Assembly (NCBI RefSeq): GCF_013359945.1
Contig: NZ_JABWCS010000204.1
Coordinates: 62,001 to 126,000 of the forward strand
Source: Paenibacillus agri
Lineage (GTDB): Bacteria > Bacillota > Bacilli > Paenibacillales > Paenibacillaceae
Direction: 5' to 3'
DNA length: 64,000 bases
Both the position numbers and the translations under genes were made by a program. The notes beneath the pieces were generated by a model that was given only the letters and a program-made list of their open reading frames with translations, did no database searches and was not told the origin of the DNA. Position 1 is the first letter of the stretch; each line of letters starts with the position of its first letter. Below are positions 16,861 to 25,248 of this stretch, in pieces.

Positions 16861-17439
16861 TTGAAAACAATCAAACCTATCCTTGTGCTAATAGTTATTG
16901 TGATACTCCTCACCTCCTGCGTATCGAGGCAAGACAGAAAATTCAATGATTTAGTCACCCAAGCCAAACAGCATCAGGATAACCTGGATTATGAAGCAGC
17001 TCTAGAGGTATACAACAAAGCTTTAGAGATCAAGGAAGATGTTGAGGTACGTAGCAGCACTGTCAAATTAAAGACGGAAGTGACTCAAATTCAAGAGGTT
17101 AAGGCTATAGTATCCAAAATCAAAGATCAGACTAGCCAATTCAAAGGGGTCTTAACGAATAAGGATGTTACTGATTTGTGTGGAGGACTTCTCGAATCCT
17201 TAGCTCGACTGGAAAACTACGACACTTCAGCAGACACTACGGCCTCCGAATACATCAGTAATTTAAAAAAGTCAACTACTTTCCGGTTATTAAAAGTGCA
17301 AATCGAAACCGCACAAGTGCTCAGTTCAGGGAAAGGCAGCAAGAAAATCCCTTACGAATCCACCGAGAAAATTCTCAAGACTGCTACCAGTTTGTTCGAC
17401 GAATTCCCCTTCCCGCCCAGCTTCTCTTCTGTAGGCTAA
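16861..17439 (+). CDS. Predicted lipoprotein with a TPR-like helical region
   Basis: 192 residues from a TTG start preceded by GGAGGG. Lipobox LLTSC with the lipidated Cys at residue 20, so anchored on the outer membrane leaflet. After it comes one tetratricopeptide-like helix pair (QDNLDYEAALEVYNKALEIK, about 40-60) and further charged helices. No family recognised. A+T-rich codon use differs from the housekeeping neighbours, and the gene lies in the accessory patch that also holds an integrase remnant, so acquisition by transfer is plausible. Confidence 0.75.
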   Translation: MKTIKPILVLIVIVILLTSCVSRQDRKFNDLVTQAKQHQDNLDYEAALEVYNKALEIKEDVEVRSSTVKLKTEVTQIQEVKAIVSKIKDQTSQFKGVLTNKDVTDLCGGLLESLARLENYDTSADTTASEYISNLKKSTTFRLLKVQIETAQVLSSGKGSKKIPYESTEKILKTATSLFDEFPFPPSFSSVG

Positions 17440-17460
17440 TACCTTTACCTTCATGATCAT

Positions 17461-17575
17461 AAATACCTCCCGAAAATGTATTGGCATCATACACCATTCG
17501 GGAGGTAAAAAAACAGCAATTATCCTTTAGGTTGTTAGCAAACCAAGAGATGAATGCTGTGTTTTGTGAATACGA
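17461..17575 (-). repeat. Structured leader element, copy C1 (orphan)
   Basis: Read on the minus strand: ACAGCA ... TGCTGT stem enclosing GGTT/AACC, then ACCTCCCGAA ... TTCGGGAGGT enclosing TGTAT/ATACA, ending GGAGGT-ATTT-ATG. It is homologous to C2 (18361-18480) through TAACAACC, TGTATGATGC and the ribosome-site hairpin. The ATG that follows opens only a 44-codon frame antisense to the lipoprotein gene, so this copy seems to have lost its gene. Confidence 0.7.
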
Positions 17576-17625
17576 AGATTGGAAGTAGGAAATAAATATT
17601 TGGTAAAGAAAGGGTGGGAATATAC

Positions 17626-18114
17626 ATGTTAAAAAAAATATTTTTAATAGCCTCTGCAGTGACTATTATTTCAGGAGTGGTATTAATATCGAATTCAAAA
17701 GCAGACACCTATCCAGAAATGGAAACCGTAAATAAGACAGTTAAAAATCCTGTTAACACTAATTTTTCAACAAATAACGTAAAATCCGTGAAGTCCGAAG
17801 AATCCGAAGAACCAGTAAAAAACGTAGAGTCCGTAGAATCAAAAATCGCAAAAGGGTATTCTACTAAATTCTATACACCTCATGGCATGTTCGTGCGAGC
17901 AGATGAACAAAGTATCTTTAAGGAATCGGAGATAGCAAGAACTATAGATGAAATCGGGCCTAATACGAATCAACTAATTTTTGAAGGCGAGTTTTTTTTA
18001 AAAGTAGATGAAGCAGAATTTTCTAAAAATTATCCCAATTCGTTGCTCTTAGGTAAAACCTTAAATGATGAAAACCCGACTGATACTGATGTTCCATCAA
18101 GTTCATCAAAATAG
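17626..18114 (+). CDS. Secreted protein of unknown function
   Basis: 162 residues from ATG at 17626, 9 nt after AGGGTGG (a GTG at 17614 would overlap that site). Signal peptide (KKIFLIASAVTIISGVVLIS, cleavage near SKA-DT), then a low-complexity Lys/Glu/Ser/Val stretch built on KSVKSEESEE and VKNVESVES, then a compact region (about 80-150) containing FYTPHGMFVRADEQ, and an acidic/Ser tail. No family recognised. Strongly A+T-rich; flanked by the two C repeats, as if it were cargo between them. Confidence 0.7.
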   Translation: MLKKIFLIASAVTIISGVVLISNSKADTYPEMETVNKTVKNPVNTNFSTNNVKSVKSEESEEPVKNVESVESKIAKGYSTKFYTPHGMFVRADEQSIFKESEIARTIDEIGPNTNQLIFEGEFFLKVDEAEFSKNYPNSLLLGKTLNDENPTDTDVPSSSSK

Positions 18115-18129
18115 TAATTTCATTTCATA

Positions 18130-18170
18130 AAGAAGGAGCCATTGTTTTTTGACAATGGCTCCTTCTTGGC
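18130..18170. terminator. Terminator after the secreted protein gene
   Basis: 16-bp perfect stem (18130-18145 with 18152-18167), loop of TTTTTTG; downstream T content on the plus strand is modest. Confidence 0.75.
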
Positions 18171-18179
18171 CTTCTTGTT

Positions 18180-18359
18180 TTACTTAATCGTTGACAGATC
18201 CATATCCATTAATAGTGGTGTTAAAGTGCGTTCCCTAAGTCCTTCCGAGCGTTTTGCATTAATAGCAAAGTCCAATCCCTGCTGAAACGTTATCCTCGTG
18301 TATTCCTCTTGATCCGGTCTTCTTCCAATTGGCGCTCGCCGTTGTTTTTGGTTCAACAT
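18180..18359 (-). pseudogene. Truncated tyrosine recombinase (integrase) N-terminus
   Basis: 59 codons starting 5 nt after AGGAGGT. The product (RRAPIGRRPDQEEYTRITFQ, GLDFAINAKRSEGLRERTL) resembles the start and SAM-like DNA-binding segment of phage-type tyrosine recombinases, in which a GLRERT-like motif begins the core-binding domain. It then diverges and stops, with no catalytic domain (no R..HxxR..Y) on any frame nearby. Interpreted as a decayed integrase. Its translation start is embedded in leader element C2, whose hairpin would sequester the ribosome site. Confidence 0.6.
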
Positions 18360-18360
18360 A

Positions 18361-18480
18361 AAAAACCTCCTGAAAAAGTGTATTTTGCATCATACACATT
18401 TCAAGAGGTTCGGAAGCCGCAATTCTCGCAACATCATTTTAGGGTTGTTACCACACAAAATGACGCTTGCGGTGTGCTTA
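18361..18480 (-). repeat. Structured leader element, copy C2
   Basis: Minus-strand elements: CCGCAA ... TTGCGG enclosing CATTTT/AAAATG with GTAACAACCCT between, then AACCTCTTGAAA ... TTTCAGGAGGTT enclosing GTGTAT/ATACAC. The AGGAGG lies in the 3' arm of the last stem, directly before the ATG of the integrase remnant. Compared with C1, the first stem changes CAGCA/TGCTG to CCGCA/TGCGG, a compensatory change. Confidence 0.7.
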
Positions 18481-18574
18481 TTTTCCTTTACAATTCATAA
18501 TCCCCGGTCACTAGCTCAACATCTTTCCTAGCGCTTTTGCTCAACGAGCACGTAAAAGCGCGTCACTACACTAA

Positions 18575-18934
18575 TTAGCAAGGCTCCGCATTCGGCTTCC
18601 CGGCATCCGTAGCCGTACGGAAGCTGCTGCCACAGCCGCAGGTAGCGGTTGCGTTAGGGTTGTTGATGGTAAAGCCTCCGGTCATGCCGGATTCCTCGAA
18701 ATCGATCTCCAGACCGTTGAGGTAGCGCAGATCATCCTTCTCAACCACGACCTTGAGGCCCTCCACGTCCATGTATACGTCTTTGTCGGTCTCATTGTCA
18801 TCGAAGCCCATGGCGTAAGAGAAACCGCTGCAGCCTCCTGCTGCCACACCCAGACGCAGGAACATACCCGGTGTCTCCTGTTCTCCAAGCATTGTCTTCA
18901 ACTGCTCCGCAGCTGTTTCACTAATATTAATCAT
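18575..18934 (-). CDS. yutM: A-type iron-sulfur carrier (HesB/IscA/ErpA family), YutM-like
   Basis: 119 residues with the three conserved Cys: C35 (GGCSGF), C99 and C101 (TCGCGSSF). A-type carriers receive Fe-S clusters and pass them to apoproteins. The usual domain ends right after the CGCGSSF motif, and a short 14-residue tail ending in Cys follows. GGGAGGT precedes the ATG. In B. subtilis yutM lies in the same neighbourhood as yutJ, yuzB and the NifU-like yutI, all found just downstream here. Confidence 0.93.
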   Translation of the reverse strand: MINISETAAEQLKTMLGEQETPGMFLRLGVAAGGCSGFSYAMGFDDNETDKDVYMDVEGLKVVVEKDDLRYLNGLEIDFEESGMTGGFTINNPNATATCGCGSSFRTATDAGKPNAEPC

Positions 18935-19125
18935 AACTGTACCTCCCTAAATCTTAATGTGATGCTCCGGCGAATTCGTCAGAAACATTCCGGTATTAAA
19001 GGTCCAGAGGACCAAGAGTTATTTTTCTGAAGTAAGTTAAGTATACTCCACTATCCCCCGGCTCTCAAGTTATAACTGCCATGATCAAGGTTATTGATTA
19101 CACCTAAGCAGATGTGCTTCAGATG

Positions 19126-19154
19126 TTGCTCCCCCCAAAAGAGAGGTTTATAAT
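19126..19154 (+). promoter_or_regulatory. Candidate promoter of mqnE-yutJ
   Basis: TTGCTC (19126-19131), 17-nt spacer, TATAAT (19149-19154). The leader of about 150 nt before mqnE has no clear structure or gene. Confidence 0.5.
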
Positions 19155-19310
19155 AGGGGAGGCAGCCCGAGCAAAAATTCAAAAAATTGTCACGGGAAGA
19201 GCTGGCGCCCTTATCGCTACAGGATAAAGAAATGCCTGGGATTCAGGCAGGTCTTGGTATGATACTGCGATGCATTGTTTTGCTTCGCTAAACTTTCAGG
19301 AGGAAATGAT

Positions 19311-20417
19311 ATGTCTACTCTTATAACCCCTCATACGGATGCCAGAATGGCAACCATTATTGAGAAAGTCCGTGGCGGAGAACGGTTGAATTTGGAAGAT
19401 GGCGTTTATTTATATGAAAGCAACGACTTGCTGACCATTGGCCAGCTGGCCAATGAAGTCAATCTTCGCAAGAACGGAAACAAGGTTTATTTTATCGAAA
19501 ATATGAGTCTGTATTTCACCAATGTCTGCGAATCACGCTGCGCATTCTGCAATTTCCGCAAAGACGACGGAGAAGAAGGCGCATATACCCTTTCGGGTCC
19601 GGAAATGGTGCAATATGTCGAACAACACATGAACCCAGGGGTGCGGGAATTCCATATTGTCGGTGGGCATAATGATAAGGTACCCTTTCAATATTATGTC
19701 GATTCCTTGCAAGCCCTGCATGACAGATTTCCCGAAGTTACCCTAAAAGCATACACGGCGGCGGAAATCGACTTTTTCACTCGAATCAGCGGACTGAGTA
19801 TCCGGGAAGTGCTGGAAAAACTGCGTGCAGCCGGACTCAAAACGTTAACTGGTGGCGGCGCAGAAATTCTGTCTGACCAATACCGTAAAAAAATGCGGGT
19901 GGATAAAGCTAACGTCGAGGAATATCTGGAGGTTCACCGGACTGCGCACAACCTTGGTATGAAGACCCATACGACCATGCTGTACGGCTCCATCGAGTCT
20001 CGTGAGGACCGCATTCGCCACATGCTGCAAATTCGCGAACTGCAGGACGAAACGAACGGCTTTATGGTGTTCATTCCGCTGTCTATGCAGCCTAAGAACA
20101 AGAATGCGGGCATTATGCGCCGCAACTCGGCTTATGAGGATCTCAAGACAATTGCTGTCAGCCGATTAATGCTGGACAATTTCGACCATATTAAGGCGTA
20201 CTTCATTAATATCGGTGCACAATTAACACAGGTGGCACTCAACTTCGGTGCATCCGATGTCCACGGGACGATCCTGAAAGAGCGCATCAGCCATGCCGCA
20301 GGTGCACTGACTCCTGAAGGCTTGACCCGCGATGAGCTAATCTGGTTAGTAAAAGGTGCCGGACGAATACCTGTCGAACGCGATACTTTCTATAACGAAA
20401 TCAAGGTCTACGAATAA
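19311..20417 (+). CDS. mqnE: Aminodeoxyfutalosine synthase MqnE (radical SAM)
   Basis: Radical SAM enzyme that joins the enolpyruvyl carbon chain to the nucleoside in the futalosine route to menaquinone. CX3CX2C cluster motif C73-C77-C80 (CESRCAFCNF), TLTGGGAEIL and the MqnE/CofH-like C-terminal half. 368 residues from ATG 19311, which sits 7 nt after AGGAGG; an upstream in-frame start would place that site within the gene. The C-terminal pattern fits MqnE better than MqnC. It is followed after 49 nt by an NDH-2 gene, a menaquinone-reducing partner. Confidence 0.88.
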   Translation: MSTLITPHTDARMATIIEKVRGGERLNLEDGVYLYESNDLLTIGQLANEVNLRKNGNKVYFIENMSLYFTNVCESRCAFCNFRKDDGEEGAYTLSGPEMVQYVEQHMNPGVREFHIVGGHNDKVPFQYYVDSLQALHDRFPEVTLKAYTAAEIDFFTRISGLSIREVLEKLRAAGLKTLTGGGAEILSDQYRKKMRVDKANVEEYLEVHRTAHNLGMKTHTTMLYGSIESREDRIRHMLQIRELQDETNGFMVFIPLSMQPKNKNAGIMRRNSAYEDLKTIAVSRLMLDNFDHIKAYFINIGAQLTQVALNFGASDVHGTILKERISHAAGALTPEGLTRDELIWLVKGAGRIPVERDTFYNEIKVYE

Positions 20418-20466
20418 GAAAGCCGGACTCTGCCGGCTATGCCTATCTGAAAGGAAGTAAGGTCTC

Positions 20467-21528
20467 ATGCGAACACTGCTTGTTCTAGGAGGCGGCTACG
20501 GCGGCCTCGCCCTTATTCAAGAATTGATTGGCAACCATCTTCCCTCTGACGTAGAAATTGTTTTGATTGACCGGATGCCCTATCAGGGCATCAAGACGGA
20601 GTACTATGCGCTTGCAGCAGGTACTGTCACCGATTACCATCTGCGCATCCAGTTTCCGGTTCATCCCCGTCTTACCGTTCGGTACGGTGAGATTGCTTCC
20701 ATTGACCTGGAGGGCCGGGTGGTATCCATGGAGGGCGGCGAGCCGATCTCCTATGATATCCTGGCCATCGCTCTGGGCTGCACGGATAATTACCACAACA
20801 TCCCTGGAGCAGATCAATATACCTGCAGTATTCAGACGTTCTCGGGTACACGCGAAACTTACCGTCGCCTGAACGATGTCAAGCCTTACGGTAAAGTGAG
20901 TATCGTTGGTGGTGGACTCAGCGGCGTTGAACTGGCAGCAGAGCTAAGGGAAAGTCGCCCTGACCTCAACATCTCCATTCTGGACCGGGGAGAACGTGTG
21001 CTATCCGCCTTCCCGGCGAAACTCTCGCAATATGTGGAGGAATGGTTCAACGTACATCACGTGGAGACTGTATCCCGTGTCTGCGTATCCCACGTCGAGG
21101 ATGGAGCTGTCTTCAATGGCGATCAAGCCATTGCCTCGGACGTAACTGTATGGACTGGCGGTATCCAGCCAGTCAAGGTCGTTCAAGACCTGGATGTGGC
21201 GAAGGATCGCGGCGGCCGGGTTATTCTCGATGAATACTACCGGGTGCCACAGTATCCGGAAGTGTTCGTGATCGGCGACTGTGCAAGTCTTCCGTTCGCC
21301 CCAAGCGCTCAAGCAGCTGGGGGGCAAGGCGAGCAGGTAGGGCAGGTTCTGCAGGCGCTATGGCGGAATGAGACGCCAAAGCTGCATGAGATCCGCCTGA
21401 AAGGGACATTAGGTTCCCTCGGCAAGAACGCAGGATTTGGGCTTATGGGCCGGCGCTCCGTCATGGGCAGAGTCCCCCGCCTGCTGAAGAGCGGGGTGCT
21501 CTGGATGTCCAAACGTCATTTTGGCTAA
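20467..21528 (+). CDS. yutJ: NADH dehydrogenase-like flavoprotein YutJ
   Basis: 353 residues, as in B. subtilis YutJ (355). FAD motif GGGYGG (residues 8-13), NADH motif GGGLSGVE (about 147-154), VWTGGIQPV and FVIGDCAS of the NDH-2 family. GAAAGGAAG precedes ATG. It is 49 nt after mqnE and probably co-transcribed. It ends with a basic, partly hydrophobic tail that may hold it at the membrane. This is the second NDH-2-type gene in the window; direct proof that it reduces quinone is lacking in the family. Confidence 0.9.
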   Translation: MRTLLVLGGGYGGLALIQELIGNHLPSDVEIVLIDRMPYQGIKTEYYALAAGTVTDYHLRIQFPVHPRLTVRYGEIASIDLEGRVVSMEGGEPISYDILAIALGCTDNYHNIPGADQYTCSIQTFSGTRETYRRLNDVKPYGKVSIVGGGLSGVELAAELRESRPDLNISILDRGERVLSAFPAKLSQYVEEWFNVHHVETVSRVCVSHVEDGAVFNGDQAIASDVTVWTGGIQPVKVVQDLDVAKDRGGRVILDEYYRVPQYPEVFVIGDCASLPFAPSAQAAGGQGEQVGQVLQALWRNETPKLHEIRLKGTLGSLGKNAGFGLMGRRSVMGRVPRLLKSGVLWMSKRHFG

Positions 21529-21540
21529 GGCTGGGGCCGA

Positions 21541-21795
21541 CTAGTCCAGATCAATATTGAACCATTCTTCCAGTTCTTTGATCTTGGCAGCTATTGCTGC
21601 TTCCAGTTCTTCTGCGGTCTCGGCTTCCACAATTTCGCCTTCGACCATGGCGAACGGAGCCAGGTAGCATTGTCCACAGTTGTTTAGACAGCCATATTCA
21701 ATGACGTCATATTCGGGGTTTTGTTCCAGCTTGATACGCAAACGATCGGTTCCGTGGCCGGCATTGCTGGCACAAAATTCTATTATTGGTCTCAT
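21541..21795 (-). CDS. yuzB: YuzB-family protein (DUF1450)
   Basis: 84 residues with conserved FCASN near the start and GCLNNCGQCYLAPFAMVEG (residues about 35-53), a Cys-rich motif reminiscent of thioredoxin-like [2Fe-2S] ferredoxin folds. Function unproven. Convergent with yutJ and divergent from yutI, as in B. subtilis. The acidic C-terminal helix is typical. Confidence 0.9.
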   Translation of the reverse strand: MRPIIEFCASNAGHGTDRLRIKLEQNPEYDVIEYGCLNNCGQCYLAPFAMVEGEIVEAETAEELEAAIAAKIKELEEWFNIDLD

Positions 21796-21823
21796 GATGA
21801 TCTCCCTATTCTGTCCTAACCAT

Positions 21824-21851
21824 TTTATTTTTTAATCTTTTGTACTATAAT
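21824..21851 (+). promoter_or_regulatory. yutI promoter
   Basis: TTTATT (21824-21829), 16-nt spacer, TATAAT (21846-21851), followed closely by AAAGGAG. Confidence 0.5.
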
Positions 21852-21877
21852 AACACTAAGAAAGGAGTGATTGAGAA

Positions 21878-22126
21878 ATGAGTGAAACTACACAAAGCAC
21901 GTCCATGTATGATGAAGTGCTGGAAGTGCTCGATAAGCTCCGTCCGTTCCTGCAACGCGATGGCGGTGACGTGGAACTGATTGATGTCGAAGACGGCATC
22001 GTTAAGTTGAAACTGATGGGTGCCTGCGGCAGTTGCCCAAGCTCCACAATTACACTGAAAGCCGGGATTGAGCGTGCCCTCATCGAAGAAGTAGAAGGCA
22101 TTGAAGAAGTTATTCAAGTATTCTAA
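21878..22126 (+). CDS. yutI: NifU-like Fe-S scaffold protein
   Basis: 82-residue protein of the NifU C-terminal (Nfu) family. The cluster-binding pair C50-GS-C53 sits in [11 protein letters not shown], and [11 protein letters not shown] is diagnostic. It holds or transfers Fe-S clusters. GAAAGGAG precedes ATG. It belongs with yutM as a second Fe-S maturation factor in this region. Confidence 0.95.
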   Translation: MSETTQSTSMYDEVLEVLDKLRPFLQRDGGDVELIDVEDGIVKLKLMGACGSCPSSTITLKAGIERALIEEVEGIEEVIQVF

Positions 22127-22143
22127 TCCCGTTCTATAGTTGT

Positions 22144-22182
22144 CCCGGAAGCCTGATACAGGCATCCGGGCTTCTTTTTTTG
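22144..22182 (+). terminator. yutI terminator
   Basis: CCCGGA/TCCGGG outer and GCCTG/AGGC inner stem followed by seven T. Confidence 0.9.
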
Positions 22183-22206
22183 GCAGCTAATATGCGCATT
22201 ATCATA

Positions 22207-22243
22207 CCAAAAACCCCCGCGGCCTTCAAGGCCGCGGGGGTTT
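22207..22243 (-). terminator. metQ operon terminator
   Basis: Perfect 14-bp GC-rich stem (22211-22224 with 22230-22243), loop TTCAA; T-rich on the minus strand just after the stem, 17 nt beyond the metQ stop. Confidence 0.9.
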
Positions 22244-22259
22244 GCCGTTAAATATGATC

Positions 22260-23135
22260 TTAGAATGCTGGAATGATGGAACCTTGGTACTTGTCTTCGA
22301 TGAACTTCTTAGCTTCAGGAGAAGTCAGAGCCGCAGCCAGCTTCTTGATCGCATCGGAGTCCTTGTTGTCTGCACGGGACACCAGGATGTTAGCGTATGG
22401 GGAATCTCCACCTTCGATGAACAGAGCATCTTTGGTTGGTACCAGATTAGCTTCCAGTGCAAAGTTGGTGTTGATCAGCGCAAGATCTACTTCATCCAAT
22501 TGGCGTGGCAGCATTGCTGCATCCAGCTCAATAATATTCAGGTTCTTCTTGTTCTCAGTGATGTCTGCTTTAGTAGAAGTAATGTTAGTGTCATCCTTCA
22601 GCGTGATCAGGCCATTCTTCGCCAAAAGAATCAGCGCACGTCCACCGTTGGTTGGATCGTTCGGAATCGCCACCTTGGCACCGTCTTTCAGTTCGTCGAT
22701 GGATTTGATCTTCTTGGAGTAAGCTCCAAATGGTTCAACGTGCACAGCAGCTACAGATACAAGATCTGTTCCGTTCTTCTTGTTCTGGTCGTCAAGGTAA
22801 GGCTGATGCTGGAAGAAGTTCGCATCCAATTGCTTCTCAGCTAACTGAACGTTTGGTTGTACATAATCCGTGAATTCTTTAATTTCCAGCTTGATGCCTT
22901 GAGCTTCAAGCAATGGAGCAATAGCTTTCAAAATTTCAGCGTGCGGCACTGGAGATGCACCTACAACCAATGTAACAGGATCAGCTGCTGGTTCTGTAGT
23001 TGCCTCAGCGGAAGCATCCGAAGGAGCATTGGTCGCTGCGGAGTTCGCAGCATTATTGGCAGTGTTGTTGCTGCCGCAAGCAGCCAGCACCAGAATCAGT
23101 GTCAGGCTAAAAAAGGTCAGTAGTACTTTTTTCAT
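22260..23135 (-). CDS. metQ: Methionine ABC transporter, substrate-binding lipoprotein MetQ
   Basis: NLPA/MetQ-family receptor for D/L-methionine. Lipobox LAAC with Cys20; then a low-complexity Asn/Ala/Thr/Glu linker (about 21-52); then the MetQ domain with VGASPVPHAEIL, FFQHQPYLD, AVHVEPFGAYS, AIPNDPTNGGRALILL and the C-terminal KFIEDKYQGSIIPAF. Last gene of the metN-metP-metQ operon, 65 nt after metP, ended by a strong terminator. Expression is expected to follow the SAM riboswitch upstream of metN. Confidence 0.97.
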   Translation of the reverse strand: MKKVLLTFFSLTLILVLAACGSNNTANNAANSAATNAPSDASAEATTEPAADPVTLVVGASPVPHAEILKAIAPLLEAQGIKLEIKEFTDYVQPNVQLAEKQLDANFFQHQPYLDDQNKKNGTDLVSVAAVHVEPFGAYSKKIKSIDELKDGAKVAIPNDPTNGGRALILLAKNGLITLKDDTNITSTKADITENKKNLNIIELDAAMLPRQLDEVDLALINTNFALEANLVPTKDALFIEGGDSPYANILVSRADNKDSDAIKKLAAALTSPEAKKFIEDKYQGSIIPAF

Positions 23136-23200
23136 TTGTAAATCCCCCTTAAAACAGTATGTTTTTTTGTGTAAATAAGGATATCTATAATTAATGGCCC

Positions 23201-23869
23201 TTATTTCCTTGTAAAATACCTCACTAGCCGATCACCGGCCATTTGCAGCAACTGCACCAGAATAACCATCAGCGCTACAGAGATAATCATGACTTCCTTC
23301 TCATACCGATAGTATCCATAACGGATAGCCAAGTCACCCAGACCACCGCCGCCAACCATCCCCGACATTGCCGTGTAGGAGACCAGCGTCACAATCGTAA
23401 TTGTTACCCCAGCCAACAAACCCGGACGAGCCTCTGGCAGCAGTACACGCGTGACAATCTGTCTGGTAGAAGCTCCCATACCCTGTGCAGCCTCGATCAC
23501 TCCGCGATCTACCTCACGCAGCGCCGTCTCCACCAGCCGGGCGAAGAACGGTGCAGCCCCAATGACGAGTGCGGGAATCGTGCCCAACACACCAATCGAG
23601 GTGCCTACAATCGATTTGCTAATCGGAATCAGCGCTACCATCAGAATGATGAACGGTACGGATCGCAGAATGTTCACAACGAACGATAGAATTGAATAGA
23701 TTACTCTTAAAAAGGACTGGTTGGATCTGCCCCATAAATATAGCACAATTCCGAGCGGCAAACCAAGAATAATTGTGAATATTCCGGAAATTCCTAGCAT
23801 TTTCAGAGTAGATACCGCAGCATCCATCATTTCCGACCAGTTAATTTTGCTGAAATCCAAGCTCCCCAT
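23201..23869 (-). CDS. metP: Methionine ABC transporter, permease MetP (MetI)
   Basis: 222-residue inner-membrane permease with five membrane segments and the EAA loop (EVDRGVIEAAQGMGASTRQI) that contacts the ATPase. Its ATG overlaps the metN stop (TAATG), indicating translational coupling. Family length is normal. Confidence 0.96.
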   Translation of the reverse strand: MGSLDFSKINWSEMMDAAVSTLKMLGISGIFTIILGLPLGIVLYLWGRSNQSFLRVIYSILSFVVNILRSVPFIILMVALIPISKSIVGTSIGVLGTIPALVIGAAPFFARLVETALREVDRGVIEAAQGMGASTRQIVTRVLLPEARPGLLAGVTITIVTLVSYTAMSGMVGGGGLGDLAIRYGYYRYEKEVMIISVALMVILVQLLQMAGDRLVRYFTRK

Positions 23870-24885
23870 TACGCAATCACCTCCACATCAAGGCCTTGAG
23901 CGGTCAGCTCTGCGATGGTCTGTGCAATCTTCCCGGCCTCTCCTTCAAACCGAACGATCAGTTGCCCGTAAGGCACATCCTTGATCGTAGAGATGGTGCC
24001 CGAAAGAATGGCAAAATCAACGCCTGTCTCTCGCGCAATCTGGGACAAGGCCGACCCGTACGTTTTTTGCCCGAGGAAAGTAATCTTGACTGCTTGGGCT
24101 GAGCCATCATGGGAGGCGTCGATAGCAGCCCGCAGCGGTCCATCATGCTGTGCCTCACTGCGAATGAACTCGCGGGTGATCTCATGCTTGGGCTTCAGGA
24201 AGACCTCCGTCACTTCTCCCTGCTCGACAATGCCGCCGCCATGGATAACAGCCACCCGGTCACAGATGCTCTGGATTACATGCATTTCGTGCGTAATCAG
24301 CACAATGGTCAGGTTGAACCGTTTATTGATATCCAGAAGCAGACGGAGAATCGAGTCTGTTGTCTGCGGATCTAGTGCCGAGGTTGCCTCGTCACAGAGA
24401 AGCACGTCCGGGTCGCTGGCTAACGCACGGGCGATACCGACACGCTGTTTTTGACCGCCCGATAATTGAGCCGGGTACTTGTCCCGATGTTCCTCCAGCC
24501 CTACCAGAGCCAACAATTCCTTGACCTTATTGTCAATGAACTTCTTCGAAGCGCGTGTCAGCCGCAGCGGAAAAGCGATATTCTCGTAGATGGTCGCGGA
24601 GGACAGCAGATTGAAGTGCTGAAAAATCATCCCGATCTTGCGCCGCTTCTCCTGCAGCTGTCCTTCCGGCAATTGAGTCAGTTCCACACCATCTACCCAG
24701 ACCTCGCCTTCGGTCGGACGCTCCAGCAGATTGATGCAGCGGATTAGCGTGCTTTTTCCTGCTCCAGAGTGGCCGATGACTCCGAAGATTTCCCCTTTCT
24801 TGATCGACAGGTTTAGCCCCGAGAGTGCCGTGGCGGTTTTGCTGCCTTTTCCATATACCTTGGTTAGACTCTTTAGCTCTATCAA
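23869..24885 (-). CDS. metN: Methionine ABC transporter, ATP-binding protein MetN
   Basis: 338 residues from a TTG start that lies 8 nt after AAGGAGG; an upstream extension would run through the riboswitch terminator and is rejected. Walker A GHSGAGKST, signature LSGGQKQR, Walker B VLLCDEATSALD, H-loop ITHEM. The C-terminal NIL domain (about 260-338) is the methionine-sensing regulatory domain of MetN. First gene of metNPQ; transcription is controlled by the S-box leader. Confidence 0.97.
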   Translation of the reverse strand: MIELKSLTKVYGKGSKTATALSGLNLSIKKGEIFGVIGHSGAGKSTLIRCINLLERPTEGEVWVDGVELTQLPEGQLQEKRRKIGMIFQHFNLLSSATIYENIAFPLRLTRASKKFIDNKVKELLALVGLEEHRDKYPAQLSGGQKQRVGIARALASDPDVLLCDEATSALDPQTTDSILRLLLDINKRFNLTIVLITHEMHVIQSICDRVAVIHGGGIVEQGEVTEVFLKPKHEITREFIRSEAQHDGPLRAAIDASHDGSAQAVKITFLGQKTYGSALSQIARETGVDFAILSGTISTIKDVPYGQLIVRFEGEAGKIAQTIAELTAQGLDVEVIA

Positions 24886-24924
24886 GCTGCCGTCCTCCTT
24901 TAACGATAATATCAGTGAATTGTA

Positions 24925-25125
24925 CAAAAAAAGCCTCCGACGATCGTTTGCAGATCGCAAGAGGCCCTGTGCGCTTATAGACAATGCCGTCTCATCTGCC
25001 AACGTCCGCACTCACACGGCATTGTAGGAATTAGCACCATGGCACTTATGTACACGCGGTTCACGCATAAACATAAATCGGTTGCCGGGCTTCATCGGGC
25101 CTATCCCTCCGCCACTCTCGATAAG
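24925..25125 (-). promoter_or_regulatory. SAM-I (S-box) riboswitch with terminator
   Basis: The minus strand begins CTTATCGAGAG, then GGCGGAGGGA, GGCCCGATGAAGCCCGGCAA, the canonical S-box core, and ends with a long hairpin (GCCTC ... GGAGGC) followed by seven T (24926-24932). High S-adenosylmethionine would stabilise the aptamer and allow the terminator, shutting off metNPQ. Confidence 0.96.
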
Positions 25126-25248
25126 ATATGTGATATAGTGTTGTAGTTTGTCATAAAATGTCCGGCCTAAGAAGGCATGATTTAGTATAATTTAGTTCTG
25201 CATTCTTTGTCAAAGGAAAATTTTCCGCAGAATTCCATTTTTACATCA

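Noticed and set aside
17461..17506. C1 hairpin as an ordinary terminator of the lipoprotein gene
   Set aside because: The stem is followed by A rather than T on the coding strand, and the same structure occurs as a 5' leader at C2.
24886..25011. N-terminal extension of MetN
   Set aside because: This part is the terminator and expression platform of the SAM riboswitch; MetN starts at the TTG after AAGGAGG.
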